From the NCBI GenBank assembly GCA_034509735.1, contig JACGWO010000003.1:40780873-40844872 (forward strand): a stretch of 64,000 nt of DNA. The letters run 5' to 3'. A model generated the notes under the pieces. The model was given only the letters and a program-made list of their open reading frames with translations, ran no database searches and was not told the origin of the DNA. Source of the stretch: Sesamum alatum (lineage: Eukaryota > Streptophyta > Magnoliopsida > Lamiales > Pedaliaceae). Positions 23,589-34,245 of the stretch are shown piece after piece; positions within the stretch are counted from its first letter, which is position 1, and each line of letters begins with the position of its first letter. The translations under genes were made by a program, and so were the position numbers.

Positions 23589-23709
23589 TGATGTTCGATC
23601 GCCTGAAGTTGCACAGTTCACACTCTTTGATCACTGCTATATGTCTATACTTATATATAATTATATATATAGAGAGAGAGTGAATCAGTGAAGTCGAGAA
23701 ATAGTGAGA

Positions 23710-23741
<32 letters not shown>

Positions 23742-23784
23742 TAGAAATGATATGTGGAGGAAAGATTGAAGTGGTATTTATATG
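23589..23784 (-). promoter_or_regulatory. TATA box and CT-rich 5' leader of the ERF gene
   Basis: On the minus strand a TATA-like catataaata (23775-23784) is followed by a leader of roughly 150 nt. This contains a long CT microsatellite (GA run at about 23710-23741 on the plus strand) and a TA-rich run near 23650-23672. The transcription start would fall near 23745-23755 by spacing; this is inference. Confidence 0.45.
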
Positions 23785-24655
23785 TGTATTCTCTGGGGTT
23801 GGGCGTGTGTGTATATGCGTATATTGAGTGTGAGAAGAAGAACAAGAAGAAAGACAAGTAATAAATGCGGCAGCAAACTCTTTGCACCCCACCGTCACCC
23901 ACCCCCCACCCCCACCTTGAATCTTTTTTTTTTTTTTTAAGAAAAAGAAAATAATGATAATTTAATTTGATATTTTGGGTTGACATGTACAACAGTGAGA
24001 GAGACAAAAGAGAGGAGGGCCATGGCTACCGACCGAGCCCTCTGAGTTTTAACCCATTTGTTTATACCACATTATTCAGGCAAAATTGCAATAATGGATT
24101 AAATTTGCAAAATATTAACAACAAAATATGGAAAAAGGACTAATTATGTGACTATTTTGTTCCCATTCTGTTAATTTTAACCAAAGGGGACTCTATTTTT
24201 AAAAATTTGTAAAGCGCAGATATGAAGAGTGTTAGTGTAATGCTTTTGTATTTGAGTGTAGTTATAAATTTAAATATATCTCAAGGGTTATATTTATAAT
24301 TTTATAAAAGATGAGAGTTTTACGTATTTGGACCTAGTTTCAGGAGGTGTTATTTTAATTATCCTAAAATTTAAATAGAGCATAGTTTGAAAACGATCAA
24401 ACCCGTCCCGTTCCAATTTTTAGCACAATCATACACACAATATTCATATAATGTTCAAATTGAATTTTTTATTTTAAGTCATGTTGTATCTATTATTTTA
24501 ATTAATATGTACATGCTATGTATATAAATATTTGTTTTACTTAAATGAATATTTTATATACGTAATATGTATATATTAATTGAAATAAAAAAAATCAATA
24601 GAGAGTACAAGCGTGTAAAAATTAGGGTTCTAAAAGAGACGCAGAGGCCTAAAAC
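23785..24655. other. Upstream flank of the ERF gene
   Basis: Contains a C-rich patch at about 23886-23914 on the plus strand and a poly-T run. About 24070-24365 has MITE-like words (caaaattgcaataatgg, ggaggtgttattttaatta). No gene. Confidence 0.3.
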
Positions 24656-26188
24656 AGAGATTAACTACTGTTAGTTAACCTATTTTTGGATTGTACGAAA
24701 TTTCATTCATTAGGCTCTATATTATTCCATCACTCATCAGTACGGCTTTTGCCATAATTGTAACTTTCTGAGGCTTATTTATTATATTAATAGTAAGAAA
24801 AAAATAACAAAAATAATTATATATACATACTATAACAAAAAGCCGTACTGATGAGTTATAATGGAATATGGTGGTGGAGTTAATAATTGTAACTTTTTGA
24901 GGCTTTTACGAAAGTTTAATATTTTTACTATTTATCATTTTAATTATTAACTCCACCACCATATTTTATTTTAATTATTTTTTTAATTTTATTTATAACA
25001 ATATTAATTTTAACAAATGATTTAAAAATTACATTCACCCAAAAAGTTATATTTACACAAAATAATATATAATTATTCAAAAAAAATTAAAAATTAATTT
25101 ATTGAAAAAAATATGATCAACTATTACAATTATTATTGTCTTCTACGATTCCGCACCGACACATCAACTTGTCTTGAATGGCCCTCCCTTTGTTGGAATT
25201 GTTGTCTATCTCACGTTTGTGCCCAATCCATCTCGTTATGAATACGTGATGTTTGGCTTATACCAGGATGAATGATGCCACATAGAGTAGTGTCATGGAC
25301 CATCTCAAATTGTGGAACATCTCAATAATCTTCCGCCATCAAAGGATGAAAAGACTTAGAATTCGGATTGAGGCAAGACATCCCACAGGGAACAGACAGT
25401 CGGGAAATGAGCCTCCATAACATCTCCCGTAGGGCATGTGGGGGCATAGACTGGGAGACTCATCACGAGATATACGTTAGTAGATGGGATAGACAACATG
25501 AAACGATTGTGCGCCGACCACCCATTTCCAACGGAAGAAATACAAAAAACGGATATTGAGATTTATACGGTAGAATAACTCGTCAATTCGTCTCATCATC
25601 TACTGATAGACGTGTAGAGAGTGACTATCAACCAGGACATGCACCAAGTATATAACATATTGTATGTTGTGCAATAAAACATGATTCATGTTACACACAT
25701 TTTTTTTCTTACATTTAAATTCATTATTTTTAAATTGGTTCAGTAGCAATATGCAAAGTCCCTTTCATTTAAGTATGCGACCTCGACCAACCAATTTTCG
25801 AAGAGGCTATGCAAATGTATGACTGGCTTGATATCGGAATGGGCCATTTTCGTGAAATGCTTTCTCGTCTTCCGAGGGATAATAAGCCCGAAGAACGAGC
25901 AGCGCCACATGATAATACTCCGTCAACGTCCCACAGAAGGAGAAGCAGTAGCAAAATGTCTACAAGTTCACTTAGAGGTGAAGATCTGTTGGAGTAGATG
26001 TAGCTGGTCCATCCACAGTGCATACACCTCTAAATATATATCAAAATTGCTACGCCTCAACCGCCCCAACAAAGATTAATGACTGTGAGTTAACCTATTT
26101 TTGGATTGTACGAATTTTCATTCATTAGGCTCTATATTATTCCATCACTCATCAGTACGGCTTTTGCTATAATTATAAGTTTTTGAGA
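24656..26188. mobile_element. Repeat-bounded unit carrying a PMD remnant
   Basis: A segment of about 117 bp is present in direct orientation at both ends (24656-24772 and 26072-26188; both contain 'tcatcagtacggctttt'). Just inside the left copy part of it recurs inverted (agccgtactgatgag, 24841-24855). Next to that a second inverted pair lies at about 24866-24890 and 24940-24963 (ctccaccaccatat). Between them sits a decayed plant mobile domain gene. The layout could be an old mobile unit or recombination between repeats. Confidence 0.45.
25142..25998 (+). pseudogene. Plant mobile domain (PMD, MAIN-like) pseudogene, C-terminal part
   Basis: The frame from about 25355 reads EFGLRQDIPQ, then SLHNISRRACGGIDWETHHE, YVSRWDRQHE, a stop, then LYGRITRQFVSS. 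These follow the order of the C-terminal PMD motifs (R-x-FG-x-x-Q-x-IP, W-x-x-x-H-x-x-Y, W, and Y-x-x-ITRRF). An upstream piece in another frame (25142-25340) also looks PMD-derived. A putative intron ends at about 25744, and a last exon running to a stop at about 25998 reads FEEAMQMYDWLDIGMGHFRE. Several in-frame stops and frame changes make it non-functional. PMD proteins occur both as host genes (MAIN/MAIL) and inside transposons; the repeat context favours the transposon version. Confidence 0.6.
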
Positions 26189-26192
26189 ATAA

Positions 26193-26371
26193 CGTTATTG
26201 AATACAACAATCATACCTTGATCAATAATATCATATGAATTAAATCGAAATAATAGACAAATAAAACCTACTGTGTAGTAGAATAACATCCTACACATTG
26301 GTGGGGTTCGAATTCATGACCTCTAAAGTCATGGAGCTTTATATTCGCCAACTGAGCTAAACCATATCGAC
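26193..26371 (-). mobile_element. SINE copy, 3' truncated
   Basis: The minus strand begins with an A-box-like agctcagttggcgaatat (about 26355), then a B-box-like gttcgaaccc region (about 26308) and part of the SINE body. Same family as 20114-20377. Confidence 0.55.
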
Positions 26372-26389
26372 AATAGCTTCTATTTTTGT

Positions 26390-26665
26390 GATGGGAACAA
26401 ATTGTGGAAAAAAAAATAGAAGTTAAATAATAGTAAAAATTGAGAGTATTTGAGAAAATAACTTAATATTTATAATTTTGACGCTAAATTGTAGAAGTTG
26501 GTAATTTAATTAACATTTGTTTTTTCTTTTTTGTTTTGTTTTAGCTTTTGGTTTAGATCAATTTAATTAAATAGTTCAATAGTATGAGCTGTAAAATAAA
26601 ATTACATTTTTTAGTTCATTTCTAGCAATAAGCTGATAATCGCTTATTTTTAATCCTTAATTGAG
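26390..26665. repeat. Decayed TIR repeat, relative of 13640-14045
   Basis: Shares 'agcaataagctgataa-cgctta' and the 'gcttttggttta' region with 13640-14045, in the style of hAT-like MITEs with gcttat-rich arms. Termini not resolved. Confidence 0.35.
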
Positions 26666-26782
26666 AATCGACCACTGATTTTCTTCAATTGTATATAGTA
26701 TAAGAGATGAATCAAAATAAGAAGAAAATCGGTTTAGTAAACAATCAAATGAAATTAATTTCCATATAATATTACTTATAAT

Positions 26783-27068
26783 CACTAGAAAAAAAATTAT
26801 TATTGGTAATGGACTAAAATTATGATAAATAATTATTATTAATTATAATTAAGCAAAAATTATTGTAAAAACCTAGATTTCCATCATGAAAACTATTTTT
26901 GCCGTGACTCACATTTTTGTCATAGCTTTTAGCCATACAAATGTTTTAGCCACATTGGCAAAAACCATGACAAACAACGTTGTGTGGCGTGGTAAATGAC
27001 TATTCACTACGTCTATTTATTTTTAATCATGACAATTAGTCATAATTAAATATTAATTTTTTTTATTT
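26783..27068. mobile_element. CACTA-like MITE, right end lost
   Basis: Starts CACTAGAAAAAAAATTA and follows the same internal order as the intact copy at 35776-36091 ('gccgtgac', 'gccacattggcaaaaacca', 'gactattcactacg', 'gacaattagtcata'). The terminal GTAGTG is missing, replaced by a T run and a TA microsatellite. Confidence 0.6.
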
Positions 27069-27199
27069 GAATATATATATATATATATATTAAATTGCTC
27101 TATCGAGCCACAACAACTTTAATTCACGTATGTCATTTTGATCTAAAGTATAAAATAAAGTCATACAATATCACGTTCAGGTTCTTGATCTTATTCTAA

Positions 27200-27447
27200 T
27201 TGGATCGACTTAATAAGTGTTGTGCATGATCCTAGAGGTTACGGTGTCGAACTTCTGCATGGATTGATGTTATTTCTACTATATAGTTGGTATTATTTAC
27301 TGTTGAAATAGTTAGATATTAGTTTATGTGATATTATTGATATTATGGTAGTAATTGTCTATATTTGATATTACTAACCAACATGACTGAATGTATTCAC
27401 TTTACTTTTAATTAATAAAATTAATCACTTTCAATTCAAATAAAAAA
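27200..27447 (+). mobile_element. SINE copy, 5' truncated
   Basis: Contains a degenerate B-box (ggtgtcgaacttc, about 27243) and the full SINE body and tail ('agtttatgtgatattattga', 'ttaataaaattaatcacttt') in the plus orientation. The A-box end is missing or unrecognisable. Confidence 0.5.
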
Positions 27448-28448
27448 TATATATTTTGGGTATATCCCACTTATAATTCTCTTATGCTTAATTTAGTACT
27501 ATCATTACGATAATAGTTTGAGAGTGTTAAATGGGTAGAAGAATACACCTGACATGTGGGGCTATGTATTTATACAAATGGTTGAATTTTACAACTTAAT
27601 GTAATTCGTTGATTCATGAATGATCAGATGATTATAGAGATTGATGATATCATCTGCTGAAGTTCGGGCTGAATCCACTCAAATGAAAAAGTACGTAAAT
27701 CTTTGGAATGTTATGTTATTTAAATTTAAACAACAATGGACTATAATTGGCATGGTTTCTAAAATTAGATTGGATCGACTGGTTCGATTAGTTTAACTGG
27801 TTAGATCAGTAACCCTACATCATTTAGGAACTACGTAATGTATTAATTTCATCAAGGATAAAGTAGTAATTTCCACCTCATCATTTAGAAACTACACAAT
27901 TATTTTTCATTTGAGGGGAGAATATGTAATTTTTAAAACAACGAGTGAATATTCGTAATGCCTAACCTCATAAGAGAATTTACCCTAATTAATATATACA
28001 TATACATACACATATGTTTGTGGGGTTCAAACGGTTTTTCTGCAATCAGTTCAACTAGTTCGATTAGTAACTCAATGACCTAATAATTTGTCCGATTCAA
28101 TTTTCGGTTTAATTTTTAAAATATTGATAATTGGATATTCAATTCCTAAATGTCAACATTAATTCCTTCCATATCATAGAAAAGAAAATGGGCCAACCAT
28201 ATTAAAAAAAAAAAAAAAAAACCTTTTCTCAAAAAAGAAATATAATGAGCATGTTTTCGTTGGTACACCTCCATACATCATTTTATTCGAAAACACGACT
28301 TATGGCCCATTCCATTTCATCCTATCCAATCCCATTATGGTAAAGATGCCATTGCATTAATTAATCATCTTGAATAAACTAATATATATAATATCAAGAA
28401 AAAAAAAAAACAAAACTACAAAGAATTTATTAATTGGGTAATCAATAT
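27448..28448. other. Gene-free stretch with a MITE remnant
   Basis: About 27840-27990 holds a family A-like remnant ('gagggagaatatgtaattttt', 'aatttaccct'). On both sides are gttcgatt-rich words (27775-27810, 28035-28065) that look like halves of one older repeat. No gene. Confidence 0.35.
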
Positions 28449-28710
28449 CACTAGAAAAAATTCAACTTTTTACGATAATTAATTGATATGGTCAAATATA
28501 AAAAAGCTTTCACAAATACTGATTAATCATGACAGTGCAAAAGCAATGATCCATTATTTCCACAAGTATAACAAATATTTTGATCGTAACTGAAACCATA
28601 ACAAATGTTGATCAATCCGAGTCCACACCTAAGTTTTTGCATCAAATTTATTTGATTGTGGTAGATAATATTGATTAACTATAATTTTTAAGCTGTAGCA
28701 AGATATCTGC
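28449..28710. mobile_element. CACTA-like MITE, decayed right end
   Basis: Starts CACTAGAAAAAATTCAAC and carries family words ('aatcatgacagtgc', 'gatcgtaactgaaaccata', 'ttgattgtggtagataa'). The right terminus is not recognisable. Confidence 0.45.
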
Positions 28711-29009
28711 ACCGTAGGAATTAAATAATTCATCTTTTTTTTTTTTATACTATATGCATAATTTTTTATTTAATTTGTCCAATGAGAACTGCAAATGCTA
28801 ACATCAAATAGTACCCGAGTAAAGCTATTAATTTATTACAATGAAATTGTAGCATTGTCAAAATGAAAAGAATCTTCAAATACAAACATAGAGAGAGCAT
28901 CGAAAGAAGGGCTTCAACTGCGTTATCATCATGTTCCATATGAACTATAACATGATCAGACTTTAATACAGATGGTCCCATTTAATATATATATATATAT
29001 AATATAAAT

Positions 29010-29040
<31 letters not shown>

Positions 29041-29921
29041 GAGTAGTTAATGCTGACCTTCATGAAATGGTCCAATCCCAAGATAATATTTTCTTTTATT
29101 TAATCAATGCATGTCAAATTATTAATTTAATTTTAAATTATTGGGTTTCTCTTTCGAAGAAGCTGCATATTCTCTCCCTGGAATTCTGAGTAAATTAAAT
29201 TAAATTAAATTAAATAAAATAATAGTATATATTAATTAATTAGCTGCGATGAATCGTAGGAGAGGGACAAAAATAACACATACCAAAAATGGATGGGTTC
29301 CCATTTTAGGGCTTAGGAATTGATGATCCCTCCACTGCTCATCATTAAAACTTGCGTTTCTCATGGCTTAAAACAAGTGTTTTATTAATTTATTGTTGAA
29401 AATAATATTTTCGGCTTATAATTTTTGCCTTTTGAACTATTTAATTAACTCGAGATTAATTAAAAATTATAAGTAGCTCCCTAGCTGTACCAGCTTCTGC
29501 AGCTCGTTGGTGTAATTTTGATAAGTATTAAAGTTGTTTTTTGAAATACTATGACTTCAAATTTTATTTTCAAACAGTCTCAATTTTTGTTGTTGTTTAT
29601 CTTACAATTTTCTTTACAATTTTAAAATGCAGAATGCATTACCAATATAAAATAGGTAAAAACTCTAAAATACCTCATCAGATACTACAACAAAAGAGAA
29701 TTATCAAAGATGAGAAATCAGCACGACGATATTAAAATTATCACTAATCACATATTATTAAACAACCAAAATTTTTATTTTGTTACTATCATGATATGGC
29801 CCATAATTTCAATTGTTATGATATTTTTGTAAATATTGCTGCTAGCAACAACTAACCACAAATAAAAAACCATGCATACAATTATCATCATAGACAATTA
29901 ATAATACATGTATAATGATAA
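28711..29921. other. Gene-free stretch
   Basis: AT-rich with a long poly-A run (about 29017-29040) and TA runs. About 29690-29880 has weak CACTA-MITE words. Two short open frames lack any domain. Confidence 0.35.
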
Positions 29922-30350
29922 GGATAAATTACATTTACTTCTTCAGAGGTTTAGTATAATTACAAATATCCTCTCGTTGTTTGAAAAATTATAAATACCT
30001 CCATGAAGTTTATAATCTTTAATCAAATGCCTGAAACTGATCATTTTGCCCTTCACTTTTTTTTTTATTAAAATTATAGAAAAATCGGCCAAGCCAAATT
30101 GCATTATTGCTCCTTTGTGTAAAAAACTAATTAAACCTCTCACTATACATTGTAGTCCAAAAAATTTAAATAATTAAATAAAAAATAATTCGGTGCATAA
30201 GGGCGTTTTGGTCAGTTCACCCATAAAAATGAATGGAAATGAATTATTTGTTAAATGGTTACAAACTTTAGGGGGTATTTATAATTTTTCAAACAATGAG
30301 AAATATTTATAATTATGTCAAACCTCAGAAAATATGAATGTAATTTACCC
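29922..30350. mobile_element. MULE-like MITE, family A, copy 4
   Basis: A 429-bp element with ends GGATAAATTACATT and AATGTAATTTACCC, flanked by a perfect 9-bp duplication TAATGATAA (29913-29921 and 30351-30359). Inverted arms contain 'agtataattacaaatatcc' and its counterpart 'atatttataattatgtc'. Non-coding. Confidence 0.87.
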
Positions 30351-30359
30351 TAATGATAA

Positions 30360-30849
30360 TTGAGTGACAATAAATACGATTAACACTATATTTGTGATAC
30401 CGATTATTCCTAGTGACAGTAAAATCAAAATCATTAATACTTTAACATATATTTTTCCACAACTACTTTAATTAAAATTAAAATTTAATATTTTAATTAT
30501 TAATATTATCTTTTTAAGGTAGTGATAGAATTACATATTTTTTTTTTTCTTTTTTGGAATTACAAAGAGGAAGGGTGTGAATGCAGATCCCTTTAATTAC
30601 CACATAAAACGATGTAGTCTCGACCACTTGGGCTGCGTGCAAGTTAGGCCGGCCAATCACACATTGACCCTTCAAGGTAACTTTCACACACATACACACT
30701 CATTTTGACTTCTTACATTAATATAAGAATCTACAAACTATTACACAAGTAATAAAATAACATAACCTTGTACATAGAAGCCATTGCTCAAACTCATAGT
30801 TTGAGGAACAATCTAGATTCTATGTAGTACTTATATAGGGATTCCACAT
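30360..30849. other. Gene-free stretch
   Basis: AT-rich with a modest GC patch at 30620-30690. No domain or repeat termini recognised. Confidence 0.3.
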
Positions 30850-31580
30850 TAATAATTATGCTTGTGTGAAATTTCACTTATGCCCTTCATTAATAATTTC
30901 TTTAGTTTTGATGCAACAATCGAAGAAAGCAGCACCAAGAATTTCAGTGTGAAGTCATTCAAGCATGTGGCGGGAATTAATGGTGTAACAGAAACTATGT
31001 ACTAAAATGTCAATTAATTAATTTTCCGACATCTATTGATTTAAGTAGAAGCCTATATATCATATATATACACCCCTTGTTTTGTAAATAAGTAGAAGAG
31101 CTAGAAGAGAAAAGTATAAGCGTAGGATTAAATGCGTAAATTATGCCTACGTGAAATTCCATTTTTCAACTCTTTACTTCTGATATGATTATGTGGTCAT
31201 ATTTGGATTGACTAACGAAATTACAGAAAGACAATTACGAAAAGCAGTACGAAAATTCCAGTGAAGCTCGCCAAACATGTGGTCTGAATTAACAGTGTAA
31301 CCAGAAACATGAACGAAAACATGAATTAATTAATCTCCTGATAATTCTAGTAGAAGCCTATATACCTGCACCCCCCCTCTAGTTTCAATGCATAAATAAT
31401 GCCCACGTGAAATTCCATTTTTGCCCTCCATCAACCTCTTTACTTCTGAAATGACAACGTGGCCATATTTGGAGTAGGAGACGACAAGATCACATGAGGA
31501 CAATTAAGGAAAACAACACGAAAAATATCAATAAAATCATTCGACACATGGTCAAAGGTAATGATATTATACAATCGGAC
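30850..31580. repeat. Three tandem degenerate copies of a promoter-like unit (256-285 bp)
   Basis: The anchor 'gtgaaatt' recurs at 30866, 31151 and 31407 with the same surroundings ('tgccYacgtgaaattYcatt', 'tttacttctgatatga', 'gtggYcatatttgga', 'catgtggYcKgaattaa'). The 16-mer AGTAGAAGCCTATATA, containing a TATA-like core, is identical in copies 1 and 2 (31044-31059, 31349-31364). No open frame spans the units. They could be duplicated promoters or non-coding leader copies of a lost gene family. Confidence 0.5.
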
Positions 31581-32475
31581 ATACGCAGTAAAACATCATC
31601 TCCCATACCCATCATTCCAAACAAAAACCCAAAAATAAACCCCCTCACTCAATCGCAACTAAACAAGTACTATCCAACATAAAATAAAAAATAAAAAAAA
31701 TAATCGAACTCGAGCTCGAGATCCAATACTTAGACAGACCCTTTTACATTTCCACAGTAACTGAGTCCATGGATCGATCGATAGGTTACATCAATCAAAT
31801 TCTGTTAAATATCTGAAATAATAATATGTGGCTAGGCAAGCATATTGAATATGAAGGTGCATTAATGGCGGAGTGTACTAATGGCATTTGAGTCACAGAG
31901 ATTTGAGTGAGGGTAGGGTTTGGGGTTTGTACCTTAGAAACAGTGGAATTGAAGTCATCAAAGCTCCAGCTAATGCCACCCAACATCCGTATATTTAAGG
32001 GTCCCAAATTCGGATTCAACTCGTTTTCTTGTACGCCCGGATTTCTCAACCCATTTGTCGCCTTCTGTCAAAATGTAAATCACAACACTTACTTGCACAC
32101 ATTTTTTATATGTCCATGGATGTATATATTTATATTCCACCTCTGGTCTAAACACCCTTCACACGTCACGAATCAGAAAATTCTTCTTCTTTTAAATTGT
32201 CCGGGTATGGGTTAAATTCGTTTTTATTAATAATATGTGGTCTTGATTTCTTGATACTTTAAAAATAAAAGTTTTATTCTCGATCAAATTCTTTCTCTAT
32301 CGATACTGATAGTAGTAATATATATATATATATATATATATTGTTGGATGTAGGACCCGGTTTCATTTTTATATGTATATCCATATTTTGTGCAGGTGAA
32401 TGAGTTCAGTTTCTGATATTTCTTGAATCTAAGCTACTCCTAGCTTGAATGATACACTATCTATAGTGCTATATT
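31581..32475. other. Gene-free stretch
   Basis: A mixed-composition patch at 31830-32220 holds short overlapping frames on both strands with no recognised domain. It may be gene-derived, but nothing supports a call. A TA run lies at 32320-32341. Confidence 0.3.
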
Positions 32476-32976
32476 TGGGAAAATTGTGTTTTGGTTTCTA
32501 AGTATAAATAGTGGTATTTTTTTTTTTTTTTATCCTATTGAGATCTATTTTTATAATTAGGTTCTGCAACTAAAAATATTTAACATGTGGAAACAAAATT
32601 CATCGAAGTTTGCTAATTTACCACAAAACACCATATGATATGTACTTGACCCAAATAAGTTCGGGATTCCGACCAAAATGTGGTTTTTTGGCCAAATTTT
32701 ACTAATTGTTTTGGGAGAAATTATAATTTTAATTCTATAAGTATAACGAGGCTGGCATTTTTGGTCCAGCTGGAATCTACTTTTGGCCGGAATTCTCAAA
32801 TTATTTGGGTCGTGTGCAAGTCATATGGTGTTTTCCGGCGAAATGGCAGTTCCAACCAATTTTGTTCTCAATGTGCGAAATTTTTTAAATTACATCATCT
32901 AATTATAAAAATGGATTCCAACAGGATAAGAAATACTACTACCCATTTATAGGACTAATATTACAATTATCTCTAG
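32476..32976. mobile_element. Foldback (long inverted repeat) element
   Basis: The left arm (about 32476-32690) and right arm (about 32765-32976) are imperfect inverted copies. Matching words include 'catatgatatg-acttgaccc' against the complement of 'gggtcgtgtgcaagtcatatg', and 'cctattgagatc' against 'ttggaatccaacagg'-type sequence. The short centre is AT-rich. The open frames inside come from the arms and show no domain. Confidence 0.55.
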
Positions 32977-33699
32977 TATACTTTCAAATTTTTTGCTTTC
33001 CTCTAAGTTGATTCTTGTTTTTCCTTAAGACAAGGACACGTTGTTAACGGATTGAATTTTCTATTTCGAATTATGTTTTATCTTTTATTTCAATTAATAT
33101 ATATGCATGCCACATATCTCAAGTCTATGTTTTATCTTCTACTAAAATACAATGATACAATAAACTAAATTACCAAGAAGAACAGCACGATTCCTTCTTT
33201 ATTTTGCAACAAATCATCAAGAAGAACAACCATTAAAAGGGAAGAGAAACAAGAAGCAACCATGATTCTTGCTATTATGAAGTAATTTGATATTGCCTTT
33301 TTAATTGATTTATTCTTAAGTTTGTTGCATCATTACACTTAGTTTTATAATTTACGAATGCACTAATGCATTTACAATTGGTGCTGATAATGAGATTAAA
33401 AAAAAAAAAAAAAAAGCAAGATTGCAACATGAGCTGAGGAGAACAAGTTCGGGTCGTGTTCTCTCGGCCAACTTTTTCATATATTTTAATGGGCACTTAA
33501 CGGAAAAGATCAATTTTGTAAAAGAATGATAGTTTGAGTTCAAAATTGTCACCTCTAAATGTTTGAGAACCAACGTTGAATTAATGATAAAGTTGAAAAG
33601 TGTAATTCGCCCCTTGAGATTACATGTTTTTAAGATGAGTTGTTATAGTATTTGATAACACATATAAAGGTGACAGGGTTTATAAGATGTTTGTAACAT
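32977..33699. other. Gene-free stretch
   Basis: AT-rich with a poly-A run at about 33399-33415. No recognised feature. Confidence 0.35.
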
Positions 33700-33925
33700 T
33701 ACAATAAATATGATCTTTTTTCATGATTAATTACTATGATCAATAGTTAAAAATCATGACGAATACTAGCTAATTAATCATGCTGCACCATGACCATTAG
33801 CCATTGTTTCAATGGGTGAGGCTAAGGCAATTAACATAGTTTTTAGCTACAGCTAAAGTATAACAACCGTGATCAATATGTTTTCATATTGGTTTTGTTT
33901 GACTGTAATAGATAATATTGATTTC
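33700..33925. mobile_element. CACTA-like MITE fragment
   Basis: Carries family words ('catgattaattactatgatc', 'ttgtttgactgtaatagata'). It is cut at the right by the pyrimidine-rich repeat at 33926. The sequence 'tagataaYattgatttctg' appears on both sides of that repeat (about 33908 and 34200). Confidence 0.4.
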
Positions 33926-34193
33926 TGTGGTGTCTCTTAATTTGGTCTGTCAATTTTTTATTTTTTTAATATTTTATTATTTTTCTCTTTTTCTCAACTT
34001 CTTTTTTTCTTCTCTTTTCTTAACTTCCTATTTTTCTCTTATCAACTTTGACATCCTTTTTTCTTCTCTCATTTTCTTTCATTATTTTCTCATTTTTTTA
34101 TATTTTTTAATCTAATCCATTTATTTTTAAAAATATAATTATTTTTTAAAAATTTAAATTAATTGTGCACACACATTTGAGTGTGCCACATAC
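33926..34193 (+). repeat. Pyrimidine-rich dispersed repeat, copy 1
   Basis: Runs from 'gtgtctcttaatttgg' through a long T/C-rich body to 'gtgcacacacatttgagtg'. A second copy lies in opposite orientation at 41835-42172. The direct repeat of about 25 bp flanking this copy suggests insertion with target duplication. The Phe/Leu-rich open frame across it is a composition artefact. Confidence 0.5.
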
Positions 34194-34245
34194 AGTAGTA
34201 GATAACATTGATTTCTGTGGTTTTCAAACTGTAACTGTTTCTAAT

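Noticed and set aside
23011..23691. Long plus-strand frame (226 codons) and smaller frames over the ERF gene
   Set aside because: They are antisense shadows of the GC-rich AP2/ERF coding sequence, with no domain and unnatural composition.
33918..34115. Phe/Leu-rich frame resembling a membrane protein
   Set aside because: It is the T/C-rich body of a dispersed repeat that also occurs at 41835-42172.
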